Assembly (NCBI RefSeq): GCF_003584015.1
Contig: NZ_QXFM01000112.1
Span: 1-64,000, forward strand
Direction of reading: 5' to 3'
Length of the DNA stretch: 64,000 nucleotides
From: Aurantiacibacter xanthus
GTDB lineage: Bacteria > Pseudomonadota > Alphaproteobacteria > Sphingomonadales > Sphingomonadaceae
The notes beneath the pieces are model-generated. The model was not told the origin of the DNA. It made no database searches and was given only the letters and a program-made list of their open reading frames with translations. Positions within the stretch are counted from its first letter, which is position 1. Each line of letters starts with the position of its first letter. The position numbers and the translations under genes were made by a program. Positions 7,518 through 15,058 of the stretch are shown piece after piece.

Positions 7518-8300
7518 TCACTCCCCATCATAACTAATCGCCCCAGCCGCAGCCCCGCTCATCACAAAGCCGATCGGCCGCTCTGCCTCCTCGGTCAGGT
7601 GCCCGATCAGCCCGCCAGTCCGGCACAACAAACCGATCCCCTTCAGCGCCGCCAGTGGCCAGCCCAGATCGAGCATGATCGCGGGGATCGGGCCGTTCAC
7701 GTTCACCGGCAGCGCGCGGCCAATCGCCTCGGGCAGCGCCGCCTGCAACGCGCGCATCATCGCCACGTGCTCGCCCGAGACACCGCGCTCGTCGGCGAGC
7801 TTCAACAACAGGTTCGCACGCGGATCGCCCTCGGAGTGCTGCGGGTGGCCGAAGCCGGGGACCGCCTTCGTATGCGCGCGCCACTCGGCGATTTTGCGCC
7901 GCGCCACCATGTCCACCGCATCGCCGCTCGCGCGTTGGTCGGTCACGCAGTCGTGGTAGAACTTGCCCGCAATCTCGGCGCTGCCCAGCACCACCGAGCC
8001 GCAGCCCAGCAACCCCGCCGCGACCGCGCCCTGCACCGCCTCGGGCGCGGCGGCGAGCGTCATCCGCGCGGCCACCACCGAGGGCACCAGCCCGTGCTCG
8101 GCCAGCGCGCAGAGCACCGCGTTGAGGAAGAAGCTCTGGTCCTCGTTGGGCTCCTCGCCCGTCACCAGCAGCCAGAAGTAGCTGGAGAAATCGAACTTGC
8201 CGATGATGTCCTCGCACAGGTCGCGCCCGCGCACGGTGATCGATTCCGCGTCCGAGGTGCAGATCGCAGTGTAGGGCTGATCCTGTTTGCCGATGCGCAT
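7518..8300 (-). CDS. Citryl-CoA lyase / citrate synthase-family protein
   Basis: The 260-residue product starts at the ATG at 8298-8300, with GGGAGA upstream. The longer frame passes through a palindromic repeat and is rejected. The sequence matches short citrate-synthase-fold lyases: MRIGKQDQPYTAICTSDAES at the start, PGFGHPQHSEGDPRA in the middle (catalytic His region), and NVNGPIPAIMLDLGW towards the end. It is much shorter than a true citrate synthase (about 430). Such proteins cleave or form citryl-CoA-like thioesters with acetyl-CoA. It is divergent from the CoA-transferase gene, which could supply its acyl-CoA substrate. Confidence 0.8.
   Translation of the reverse strand: MRIGKQDQPYTAICTSDAESITVRGRDLCEDIIGKFDFSSYFWLLVTGEEPNEDQSFFLNAVLCALAEHGLVPSVVAARMTLAAAPEAVQGAVAAGLLGCGSVVLGSAEIAGKFYHDCVTDQRASGDAVDMVARRKIAEWRAHTKAVPGFGHPQHSEGDPRANLLLKLADERGVSGEHVAMMRALQAALPEAIGRALPVNVNGPIPAIMLDLGWPLAALKGIGLLCRTGGLIGHLTEEAERPIGFVMSGAAAGAISYDGE
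7521..7560. repeat. Direct repeat, inner copy (coding 3' end of lyase gene)
   Basis: This is the second copy of the 40-base repeat seen at 6961-7000 (34 of 40 identical). It covers the last 13 or so sense codons of the lyase gene up to the base before its stop. Similarity continues weakly for about ten more bases. Together the copies bracket a roughly 520-base toxin-antitoxin block. Confidence 0.75.
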
Positions 8301-8336
8301 CTTGTCTTTCTCCCGTCTGGTTGTGTCGCAGCCTAT

Positions 8337-8404
8337 CCGTTCGTGTCGAGCGAAGTCGAGACACCTTTGCGCGCAAGTGTCTCGACTTCGCTCGACACGA
8401 ACGG
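8337..8404. repeat. REP-like perfect inverted repeat, 28-base arms
   Basis: The arms 8337-8364 and 8377-8404 are perfect reverse complements around a 12-base loop (CTTTGCGCGCAA). The core GTCGAGCGAAGTCGAG is typical of abundant palindromic elements in Erythrobacter-like genomes, and read through it encodes the peptide VRVERSRDT in either direction. It lies between the divergent lyase and CoA-transferase genes, about 30 bases from each start, so it occupies the shared promoter region. It has no T-run, so it is not a classical terminator. Confidence 0.85.
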
Positions 8405-8434
8405 CAAGTGGAGAGAAAATCGGGAGAGACATTT

Positions 8435-9565
8435 ATGGCAAAGCCGCTGAACGGCATTCGTGTGCTCGATATGGGCACCTTCATCACCGGCCCGGCCTGC
8501 GGGATGCTGCTGGCGGACCTCGGGGCCGAGGTCATCAAGGTCGAGATGCCCGAGACGGGCGACCCGTTCCGCGCCTTCAAGGGCGATCTCTATTCGCCGC
8601 ATTACCAGACTTACAACCGCAACAAGAAGTCGATCACGCTCAACACCAAGGCGAGTGAGGAGGATCGCAAGGCGCTCGACGAGCTGGTCGCAACGGCTGA
8701 CGTGTTCATCCAGAATTTCCGCCCCGGTGTCGCGGAACGCCTGTTTGTCGATGCGGCCAGACTCCAGAACATCAACCCGCGGCTGATCTATGTCGATATT
8801 TCGGGGTTCGGCAACGATGGCCCGTGGAAGGACCGTCCGGCTTTCGACACCGTGTCGCAAGCCGCCTCGGGCTTTCTCAGGCTGCTCGTGAATCCCGGCA
8901 ATCCGCGTGTGGTCGGCCCGGCGATTGGCGATGCGGTGACGGGGTTCTATGCCGCCTATGGCGTGCTCGCCGCGCTTTATGAGCGTGAGAAGAGCGGCAA
9001 GGGCCGCCGCGTGGAAACCTCGATGTTCGAGGCCATGGCGCATTTCAACCTCGACGACTTTACGCACTATCTCAGCGCCGACGAGGTGATGGGGCCATGG
9101 AGCCGCCCGCATGTCTCGCAAAGCTATGTGTTCGAATGCGCGGATGGCGGCTGGATCGCGCTGCACATGTCGAGCCCGCCCAAGTTCTGGGAGAACCTTG
9201 CCGAGGCGGTAGGCCAGCCCGACATGCTCGCCCAGCCCGAGTTCGAAAGCCGCCCGGCGCGGATCGCGAACTATGAAAACGTGGTGAAATTCCTCGCCCC
9301 GATCTTCGCCGGCCAGCCGCGTGCCCATTGGGAGGAGCGGCTGACCAGCCTCGAAGTGCCGCACTCGGCGGTCTATTCGAGCAAGGAGGTGCTGGAGGGC
9401 GATCTCGCCAAGCACCACCAGTTGGAGATCAGCGGTGAGGGCCAACGTGGCACCTTCCGCACGATCCGCAATCCTATCCGGTTCGATGGCGAGGTGGAGA
9501 GCAGTGTCACCCCGCCGCCCGAGCTGGGCCAGCACAATGAAGAAATACTTGGCCGCAAGCCATGA
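8435..9565 (+). CDS. Family III CoA-transferase (CaiB/BaiF type)
   Basis: The 376-residue product starts at the ATG at 8435 behind GGGAGAGA. The longer frame crosses the palindrome and is rejected. The start MAKPLNGIRVLDMGTFITGP and the segments LLADLGAEVIKVE and YNRNKKSITLN are standard for family III CoA-transferases, as is the GKGRRVETSMFEAM region, which normally carries the catalytic carboxylate. The family moves CoA between carboxylic acids through an enzyme anhydride. Here it is divergent from a citryl-CoA-lyase-like gene, so activation of a tricarboxylate or hydroxydicarboxylate followed by C-C cleavage is a reasonable reading. The substrate is unknown. Confidence 0.93.
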   Translation: MAKPLNGIRVLDMGTFITGPACGMLLADLGAEVIKVEMPETGDPFRAFKGDLYSPHYQTYNRNKKSITLNTKASEEDRKALDELVATADVFIQNFRPGVAERLFVDAARLQNINPRLIYVDISGFGNDGPWKDRPAFDTVSQAASGFLRLLVNPGNPRVVGPAIGDAVTGFYAAYGVLAALYEREKSGKGRRVETSMFEAMAHFNLDDFTHYLSADEVMGPWSRPHVSQSYVFECADGGWIALHMSSPPKFWENLAEAVGQPDMLAQPEFESRPARIANYENVVKFLAPIFAGQPRAHWEERLTSLEVPHSAVYSSKEVLEGDLAKHHQLEISGEGQRGTFRTIRNPIRFDGEVESSVTPPPELGQHNEEILGRKP

Positions 9566-9626
9566 TGCGTTAGATTGCTAAGGATGAGGCCGTGCAAAAA
9601 GACTCGGCCCAACGGGAGAATGGATC

Positions 9627-10169
9627 ATGGCAAAACTGCCGAGCAGATTGCACCACACCGCCTATGTGACCAAGGATCTGGAGATGACCCGCGCCTTTTA
9701 CGAGGACGTGATCGGCCTGCCGCTGTCGGCCACCTGGTGCGAGGCCGATATGCTGTTCGGCAAGGAGCGGACCTATTGCCACGTGTTTTTCGACCTTGGC
9801 GATGGCAGCTCGCTGGCGTTCTTCCAGTTCGCCAATGCCGACGATCAGGCCGAGTTCGGGCCGGAGATTCCGTCCTCGCCGTTCATCCATATCGCGCTCA
9901 ACGTCGATGCCGAATGTCAGGCGGGGATCGAGCAGCGCATCAAGGAGGCCGGGATTTCAGCGCCCGATACCTATGTGCTGGAGCACGGCTATTGCCGCTC
10001 AGTCTATGTGAAGGACCCGAATGGCATGATCGTCGAGTTCTGCAACGACGATCCGCGCGCCGCCGATGGCAAGGCCGAGCGTCAGGCCAAGGCCCATGCC
10101 GAGTTGAAGCGCTGGCTGGCGGGCAACCACGAGAACAACAACACGTTCCGCAAGGAAGAGGCCGCATAG
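9627..10169 (+). CDS. VOC-superfamily metalloenzyme (glyoxalase/extradiol dioxygenase fold)
   Basis: This 180-residue protein follows a GGGAGAA ribosome site and starts MAKLPSRLHHTAYVTKDLEM. Candidate metal ligands fit the VOC pattern: H9 or H10 in strand 1, H88 in SPFIHIALNV, and E137 in GMIVEFCND. The fold covers glyoxalases, epimerases, dioxygenases and resistance proteins; a single two-motif unit of this length would work as a dimer. It lies 61 bases after the CoA-transferase and 10 bases before the MetE-like gene, so it is probably co-transcribed with both. The actual reaction is unknown. Confidence 0.85.
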   Translation: MAKLPSRLHHTAYVTKDLEMTRAFYEDVIGLPLSATWCEADMLFGKERTYCHVFFDLGDGSSLAFFQFANADDQAEFGPEIPSSPFIHIALNVDAECQAGIEQRIKEAGISAPDTYVLEHGYCRSVYVKDPNGMIVEFCNDDPRAADGKAERQAKAHAELKRWLAGNHENNNTFRKEEAA

Positions 10170-10179
10170 GGCCGCGCGG

Positions 10180-11301
10180 ATGAGCGGTTTCGCCACCACC
10201 CACACCGGCAGCCTGCCGCGTCCCGACTATCTGCTCGACCTGATGTTCGCCCGCGAAGGCGGTGAGGCGGTCGATCCCGCCGCGCTCGATGCCGCGGTGG
10301 AGCGGGCGACGGCGGAGGTGGTCGCGCGGCAGATCGAAGCGGGGCTCACCGTCGTCAACGATGGCGAGATGTCGAAGCCGAGCTATGCCACCTACATCAA
10401 GCACCGGCTCTCAGGCTTTGGCGGCGAGGCGGGGCAATACGAATTCGCCGACCTCGAGGACTTCCCCGGCGCCAAGGCGCAGGTGTTCGGCAACAAGGGC
10501 CGGGCAAAACGCTCGGCGCCCGCCTGCACCGCGCCGATAGAAGTGATCGACATGGAGGCCCCGCGCATCGACGCCGAGCGGCTCAAACGGCTGGCGAAGG
10601 GCCACGGCACCTTCATGTCGGCGGCCTCGCCGGGCGTCACCGCGCTGTTCTTCCCCAACCAGTACTACGCCAGCGATGAGGACTATGTCTTCGCCCTCGC
10701 CGAGGGGCTGCGGCACGAATACGAGACCATCGCGGCGGCGGGGATCACCTTGCAGGTCGATTGTCCCGACCTCGCCATGGGCCGGCATGTGCAGTTCACC
10801 CACCTCAGCCTTGCAGAGTTCCGCCAGCGCATCGGCATGAACGTCGCCGCGCTCAACCATGCCTTGCGGGACATTCCGCCCGAGCAATGCCGGATGCACC
10901 TGTGCTGGGGCAACTATCCCGGCCCGCATCACTGCGACGTGGCGCTCGCCGAGATCGCCGACATCGTGTGGCAGGCGAGGCCCCGGACGGTGCTGCTCGA
11001 AGGCGCGAACCCGCGCCACGCGCACGAGTTCGCCTATTTCGAAAGCCATCCCCTGCCGCAAGACAAGGTGCTCTGCCCCGGCATGATCGAGCCGCAAAGC
11101 CCCTATATCGAGCATCCCGAACTAATCGCGCAACGGATCGGCCGCTACGCCGACCTGCTCGGGCGCGAGCGGGTGATGGCGGGGGTGGACTGCGGTTTCT
11201 CGGTCCACGCGGGCAGCAATGCGCTCGACCCGCAAGTGGTCTGGGCGAAACTGGCCGCGCTCAGCGAAGGGGCGCGGATAGCCACTTCCCGCTACTGGTA
11301 A
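10180..11301 (+). CDS. MetE-like cobalamin-independent methyltransferase-family protein
   Basis: This 373-residue protein corresponds to the catalytic C-terminal half of MetE. It starts TTHTGSLPRPDYLL, carries NDGEMSKPSY, and has zinc-ligand candidates H240 and C242 (MHLCWGNYPGPHHCD) and C338 (AGVDCGFS). True MetE is about 750 residues; this short form lacks the N-terminal half. Such proteins may demethylate substrates or use methyl donors other than polyglutamyl-folate. Ten bases separate it from the VOC gene. Its place in a degradation cluster suggests methyl transfer from a substrate, not methionine synthesis; that is inference. Confidence 0.85.
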   Translation: MSGFATTHTGSLPRPDYLLDLMFAREGGEAVDPAALDAAVERATAEVVARQIEAGLTVVNDGEMSKPSYATYIKHRLSGFGGEAGQYEFADLEDFPGAKAQVFGNKGRAKRSAPACTAPIEVIDMEAPRIDAERLKRLAKGHGTFMSAASPGVTALFFPNQYYASDEDYVFALAEGLRHEYETIAAAGITLQVDCPDLAMGRHVQFTHLSLAEFRQRIGMNVAALNHALRDIPPEQCRMHLCWGNYPGPHHCDVALAEIADIVWQARPRTVLLEGANPRHAHEFAYFESHPLPQDKVLCPGMIEPQSPYIEHPELIAQRIGRYADLLGRERVMAGVDCGFSVHAGSNALDPQVVWAKLAALSEGARIATSRYW

Positions 11302-11311
11302 GGCGGCCATT

Positions 11312-11331
11312 CCCGCGCTAGGCGGGCTTTT
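11312..11331 (+). terminator. Candidate intrinsic terminator after the MetE-like gene
   Basis: A short stem (CCCGC, loop GCTAG, GCGGG) is followed by CTTTT, 11 bases after the stop and 7 bases before the tRNA. The stem is only five base pairs, so termination may be partial. Confidence 0.45.
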
Positions 11332-11337
11332 CGCAGT

Positions 11338-11422
11338 GCGGGCGTGGCGGAATGGTAGACGCCGGGGACTTAAAATCCCCTGAGCCTTGCTCGTGCGGGT
11401 TCGAGTCCCGCCGCCCGCACCA
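11338..11422 (+). tRNA. tRNA-Leu (anticodon UAA)
   Basis: The acceptor stem pairs GCGGGCG (11338-11344) with CGCCCGC (11412-11418), followed by A and an encoded CCA. The anticodon loop CTTAAAA at 11369-11375 is closed by GGGGA/TCCCC and gives UAA. The T-arm GCGGGTTCGAGTCCCGC is present, and a long variable arm, as expected for a class II Leu tRNA, fits between. Total length is 85 bases. It lies at the edge of the catabolic gene block. Confidence 0.96.
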
Positions 11423-11561
11423 GCTCGCCAAACCGAGCGCGGAGCGAGTTTGCTTTGCAATATGTAAACCATCCAAAGGCGCAGGCATCCGACATTATGG
11501 GCAGCGCGGTATATTTCCGTGCGGGCGCTTAGGTGTTGATAAACCAATCCTGAACGATCCT

Positions 11562-12257
11562 ATGTCAGTAAGCGATTCTGGCAGGAGGCCTAAGCCGCCC
11601 GCCGCAATCAATTGGGACCGTCGCCTTATGCAAGACCCAGCAAGGCTCGACAGTACGAGCACCCCAGACCCAGGGCAGGAGGCCACTGGGGCCGAGATGC
11701 GCGCCGCGCCGCGCGTCGGCCTGCTGATTCGGCCGGCGAAGATCATTTCGCCCGACCACCAGTTCCTGTGCGTGATCCGCGATCTTTCGGAGACCGGTCT
11801 CAGCGTCTGCGTGTTCCACTCCCTGCCCGAATGCGATCACTATACGATCGAATTCCAGAACGGCGACCGCATCCCGGCCGAGGTGATGTGGCGCGATGGC
11901 GACCGGATGGGCCTCAAGTTCCTTGAGCGCGCCGATCTCGACCGGCTGATCACCTCTCCGAGCCGCTATGCCAAGCGCCCGATCCGCATCGAACTGGAAG
12001 CACCGGCGATTGTCGCGATGCCGGGGCGCGATGTTCCCGTGCGGATCTGCGACATCTCCGGGCAGGGCGCGAAGATCGCCTGCGAAGAGCACATGATGCT
12101 GGCATCGAACGTCGTTCTCAGGGCCACGCACCTTCCCTCGACCCGGGCGAAGATCCGCTGGCGGCGCAACGGAGCCTATGGCCTTGTGTTCGAAGATACG
12201 CTGCAGATGAGCGAACTGGCACGCATCGTCGCTGCCATGCAGAACGTCGCCCTGTAG
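11562..12257 (+). CDS. Protein with two PilZ-like domains
   Basis: The frame is open from 11352, inside the tRNA, so I use the ATG at 11562 (231 residues); the ATG at 11628 is an alternative and neither has a strong ribosome site. Residues 47-120 carry a PilZ pattern: RAAPR then RDLSETG at 73-79. A second related unit at about 135-225 has RYAKRPIR then CDISGQG at 163-169 and an IRWRRNGAYGLVF-like end. PilZ domains bind cyclic-di-GMP through RxxxR and D/NxSxxG. In the first unit RxxxR is present and DLSETG fits; in the second the motif is RYAKR with DISGQG. The output is unknown. Confidence 0.8.
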   Translation: MSVSDSGRRPKPPAAINWDRRLMQDPARLDSTSTPDPGQEATGAEMRAAPRVGLLIRPAKIISPDHQFLCVIRDLSETGLSVCVFHSLPECDHYTIEFQNGDRIPAEVMWRDGDRMGLKFLERADLDRLITSPSRYAKRPIRIELEAPAIVAMPGRDVPVRICDISGQGAKIACEEHMMLASNVVLRATHLPSTRAKIRWRRNGAYGLVFEDTLQMSELARIVAAMQNVAL

Positions 12258-12260
12258 ATC

Positions 12261-12764
12261 TCAGGCGCGGCGGAAAGTCAGCGCCACCCCGTTGATGCAG
12301 TGGCGCTTGCCCGTCGGACGCGGGCCGTCATCGAACACGTGGCCGAGATGCCCGCCGCAATCTGCACAATGCACCTCGCGCCGCACGTAGCCGAGCTTGC
12401 GGTCGGTCGAATAGCCCACCGCGCCGGCGTCAATCGCCTGATAGAAGCTGGGCCAGCCGGTGCCGCTGTCGAACTTGGCCTGCGAAGAATAGACCGCATT
12501 GCCGCATCCGGCGCAGGCGAAGGTGCCCGCGCGGTGTTCGTCGTTAAGCGGCGAGGAGAACGGGCGCTCGGTCGCCTCTTCGCGCAGCACACGGTATTGC
12601 ATGGGGCTTAGGCGGCGGCGCCATTCGGCGTCGCTGCGGGTGACGCGGAAGCTCTGCTGCGCCTGCGCCGGTTCGCTGCCGCAAGCGCTCAGCACGGGGA
12701 GCGAGACGCCCACACCGAGCCATGTCAGCGCGGCGCGACGGGTGAGGCGGGGGCCGTGGGTCAT
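12261..12764 (-). CDS. msrB: Exported peptide-methionine (R)-S-oxide reductase
   Basis: This 167-residue MsrB has an extra N-terminus: a twin-arginine pair (LTRRAALTW, R9-R10), a hydrophobic run and a lipobox ending LSAC at C28. It is therefore probably a Tat-exported lipoprotein acting in the periplasm. The MsrB core shows zinc-binding CAGC and CADC, the WPSF substrate motif and the catalytic C156 in RHCINGVAL. It repairs R-methionine sulfoxide in proteins. It is the third gene after an ABC ATPase and permease on the same strand, ten bases downstream of the permease stop, so it is probably co-transcribed. Confidence 0.92.
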   Translation of the reverse strand: MTHGPRLTRRAALTWLGVGVSLPVLSACGSEPAQAQQSFRVTRSDAEWRRRLSPMQYRVLREEATERPFSSPLNDEHRAGTFACAGCGNAVYSSQAKFDSGTGWPSFYQAIDAGAVGYSTDRKLGYVRREVHCADCGGHLGHVFDDGPRPTGKRHCINGVALTFRRA

Positions 12765-12774
12765 GAGGGCACCT

Positions 12775-14052
12775 CTAGCGGGCCGCGGCGGAACCCTTGC
12801 TGAACAGGCCGCGCACGAACCCGACCGGCCCGCGCCTACTCTCCTTTCCCTTTATAGCACCTTGCGGGCCGGACTTCATCACCCGCTTGCGGAACATGCT
12901 CGCCCCGACCCGCACGAACAGCGCCACGCACAGCGCCTGCCAGCCAAGCGCCAGCGCGTGCGGCCAGAGGCGCTCGTCCATCGCCGCGTGGGCGACCATC
13001 ACGAAGGGCGAGCTTAGGGGAAAGGCCATGCCGAGCCAGTCGATCCAGCCGCCGGCATTGGTGATGGTGAGGCTGGAGAGGAAGAACACCAGCACCTGCA
13101 ACATGGTGGCAGGCATCGACAGCGTCTGCACCTCGCGCACCGTCTTCGCCTGCGAGCCGATGGTGAGGAAGATCGCGCCCAGCAACAGATAGCCCATGCC
13201 GAAATAGAGCGCGAACAGCACCATGAACATCGGCCAGCCGACGCCCGGCATCGCGTAGTCCGAGAGCGAGACCCCGCCCGCCGTCAGCACGATGCCCGCC
13301 GTGGTGCCCCAGACCGCGATGCCCACCACCGACACCGCCAGCATCGCGAACAGTTTGCCGAGGAACAGCGCGTCCATCGGAATGGCAGCGGCCAGCACCT
13401 CGATGATCTTGTTGCCCTTCTCCTCGACGAGGTTCGACAGCACCATCGAGGCGAGCAGCATGATCAGCAGGAACAGCAGTACCTGCCCGCCCTGTGCGGT
13501 GTTGATCCGCGCCGAGTTGCGCGCGGCGGCGCTGGAGGCGACTTCGCTGGTGGCAACTTCGGGATAGGCGAGTGTTTGCCCTTCGGCCTGCGCGGCAATC
13601 ATGCTGATCACGCCCTGCCAGCGTTCGATGCTGCCTTCGGTGGCGGTGAGATGCGGCGAAGCAGGCGTGCCGGTGACGACGGCGGCGAGCTGGCCCTCGC
13701 TTTTCTGCAAGGCGGCCCGCGCGTCGAAGGTTTCCCCCGGCGCGACCGCACGCAATTCGCTCATCGGGGGGACAGCGGAACCGAGACGTTCGGACAGGGC
13801 CTCGCCCGCCTTGAGCATCGCGCGGTTATCCTCGGCGCTCATGGCGAGGCCGACGCTGGCCACGCCCGCGCCCTGCTGCACCTGCGCGCCGACGCCGCCC
13901 GCCAAGGCCATCACCACCACCGGGAACAGTGGCCCGAGCAGGAAGAAGATGAACGCGCGGCTGAACAGGATCGCGGTAAAGTCGCGCCGCGCGACGACAT
14001 AGGCGGCCTGAAACAGCGAGAGGCGCCCGCCGGGGTGTTTCTGCGTGCTCAT
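12775..14052 (-). CDS. ABC-2-type transporter permease
   Basis: This 425-residue protein has one N-terminal membrane helix (about residues 25-50, after ARRDFTAILFSRAF). A large extracytoplasmic domain follows (about 60-180), then five or six helices at about 190-390. This is the layout of NatB/CcmB-like ABC-2 permeases with one large external loop. The conserved phrase EEKGNKIIEVL typical of Na+/drug exporters is present. Its start overlaps the stop of the ATPase gene by four bases (ATGA), so the two form one exporter. The substrate is unknown; Na+ or organic compounds are the common assignments. Confidence 0.88.
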   Translation of the reverse strand: MSTQKHPGGRLSLFQAAYVVARRDFTAILFSRAFIFFLLGPLFPVVVMALAGGVGAQVQQGAGVASVGLAMSAEDNRAMLKAGEALSERLGSAVPPMSELRAVAPGETFDARAALQKSEGQLAAVVTGTPASPHLTATEGSIERWQGVISMIAAQAEGQTLAYPEVATSEVASSAAARNSARINTAQGGQVLLFLLIMLLASMVLSNLVEEKGNKIIEVLAAAIPMDALFLGKLFAMLAVSVVGIAVWGTTAGIVLTAGGVSLSDYAMPGVGWPMFMVLFALYFGMGYLLLGAIFLTIGSQAKTVREVQTLSMPATMLQVLVFFLSSLTITNAGGWIDWLGMAFPLSSPFVMVAHAAMDERLWPHALALGWQALCVALFVRVGASMFRKRVMKSGPQGAIKGKESRRGPVGFVRGLFSKGSAAAR

Positions 14053-15029
14053 GCTGGCTCTCCCGGTTCGCCTGCGACCATGTCTTTCGCCGCCGCCTCC
14101 CCCGCGATGGCGACGAAGGCGTCGTGCAGCCCGGCGCGTTCGATAGAGAGCGAGAGGATCCCCGCCTCGCCCTCGATCAGCGCCTTGAGCAGCGGCTCCA
14201 CCCCGCTTTCGGGCAGGGCGAAGGTCCAGAAATTGCCCACTTGCCGGGTGTCATTTGGCAGCGCGGCGCGCCAGCCCCCCTCGCGGCGGCGCGTTTCGAG
14301 GCGGACCTGCGCCGGGATCCGGTCGCGCGCTTCGTCGACTCGGCCCGCGAACGGCACCTTGCCGCCAGCGATGATCGCGATGCCTTCACACAGGCGTTCG
14401 GCATGGGCGATGACGTGGGTGGAGAAGATCACCGTGGTGCCCTTGTCGGCCAGCCCCCGGATCAGCACTTCGAGCTTGCCCTGATTGATCGCGTCGAGGC
14501 CGGAGAACGGTTCGTCGAGCACCACCAGTTTCGGTTCGTGCACGAGGGTGCCGAGCAGCTGCACGGTCTGCGCCATGCCCTTGGAAAGCTGGCGGATCTG
14601 GCGCTCGACCGCATGGCCGAGGCCGTGGTTTTCGAGCAGTTCGCGCGCCTTCTCGCGGCCCTGTTTCAGCGGCAGGCCGCGCAGCGCGCCCATGAAGGCC
14701 ACGGCCTCATAGGCTTTCATCGCCGGGTAGAGCCCGCGTTCCTCGGGCAGGTAGCCGATGAAGCGGGCGACATCCTGCGGGTTGCTGGCGCCGAGCACCA
14801 TGCGCTCGCCTTCGTCGGGGTCGATAATGCCGAGCAGCATGCGCAGGGTGGTGGTCTTGCCCGCGCCGTTGGGGCCGAGGATGCCGTAGATCGCGCCGGT
14901 GGGGATGGCGAGGTCCACCCCGTCGACCGCCGTGGTGCCGTCGAACCGCTTTACCAGCCCGCGCGCGTCGATGGCGAGCGGGGCCGGGGTGTCAGTGCCT
15001 GCGGAGAAATCGCCTGTCGCCATGGTCAT
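14049..15029 (-). CDS. ABC transporter ATP-binding protein (NatA-like)
   Basis: The Walker A motif is GPNGAGKTT at residues 52-60, the signature region reads QLSKGMAQ near 145, and Walker B is LVVLDEPFSGLD near 170; the switch His follows in FSTHVIAHAE. The C-terminal 90 residues form the extension seen in ABC-2 exporters of the NatA type. At 326 residues the length is normal. The ATG at 15029 has a second ATG two codons in. It is first in a three-gene operon with the permease and msrB, and divergent from queG with about 30 bases between starts. Confidence 0.93.
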   Translation of the reverse strand: MTMATGDFSAGTDTPAPLAIDARGLVKRFDGTTAVDGVDLAIPTGAIYGILGPNGAGKTTTLRMLLGIIDPDEGERMVLGASNPQDVARFIGYLPEERGLYPAMKAYEAVAFMGALRGLPLKQGREKARELLENHGLGHAVERQIRQLSKGMAQTVQLLGTLVHEPKLVVLDEPFSGLDAINQGKLEVLIRGLADKGTTVIFSTHVIAHAERLCEGIAIIAGGKVPFAGRVDEARDRIPAQVRLETRRREGGWRAALPNDTRQVGNFWTFALPESGVEPLLKALIEGEAGILSLSIERAGLHDAFVAIAGEAAAKDMVAGEPGEPA

Positions 15030-15058
15030 GCTGTCGCTTTAGGGGAGAGGGATGAAGC

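Noticed and set aside
8301-8434. VRVERSRDT-containing extensions of the lyase and CoA-transferase
   Set aside because: These peptides come from reading through the palindrome and lack ribosome sites; internal ATGs have good ones.
9590-9611. Terminator-like GGCCG/CGGCC stem after the CoA-transferase
   Set aside because: The stem is only five pairs around a long loop and no T-run follows; the VOC gene is probably in the same transcript.
11352-11561. N-terminal extension of the PilZ protein into the tRNA
   Set aside because: It overlaps tRNA-Leu and contains no PilZ-like sequence.
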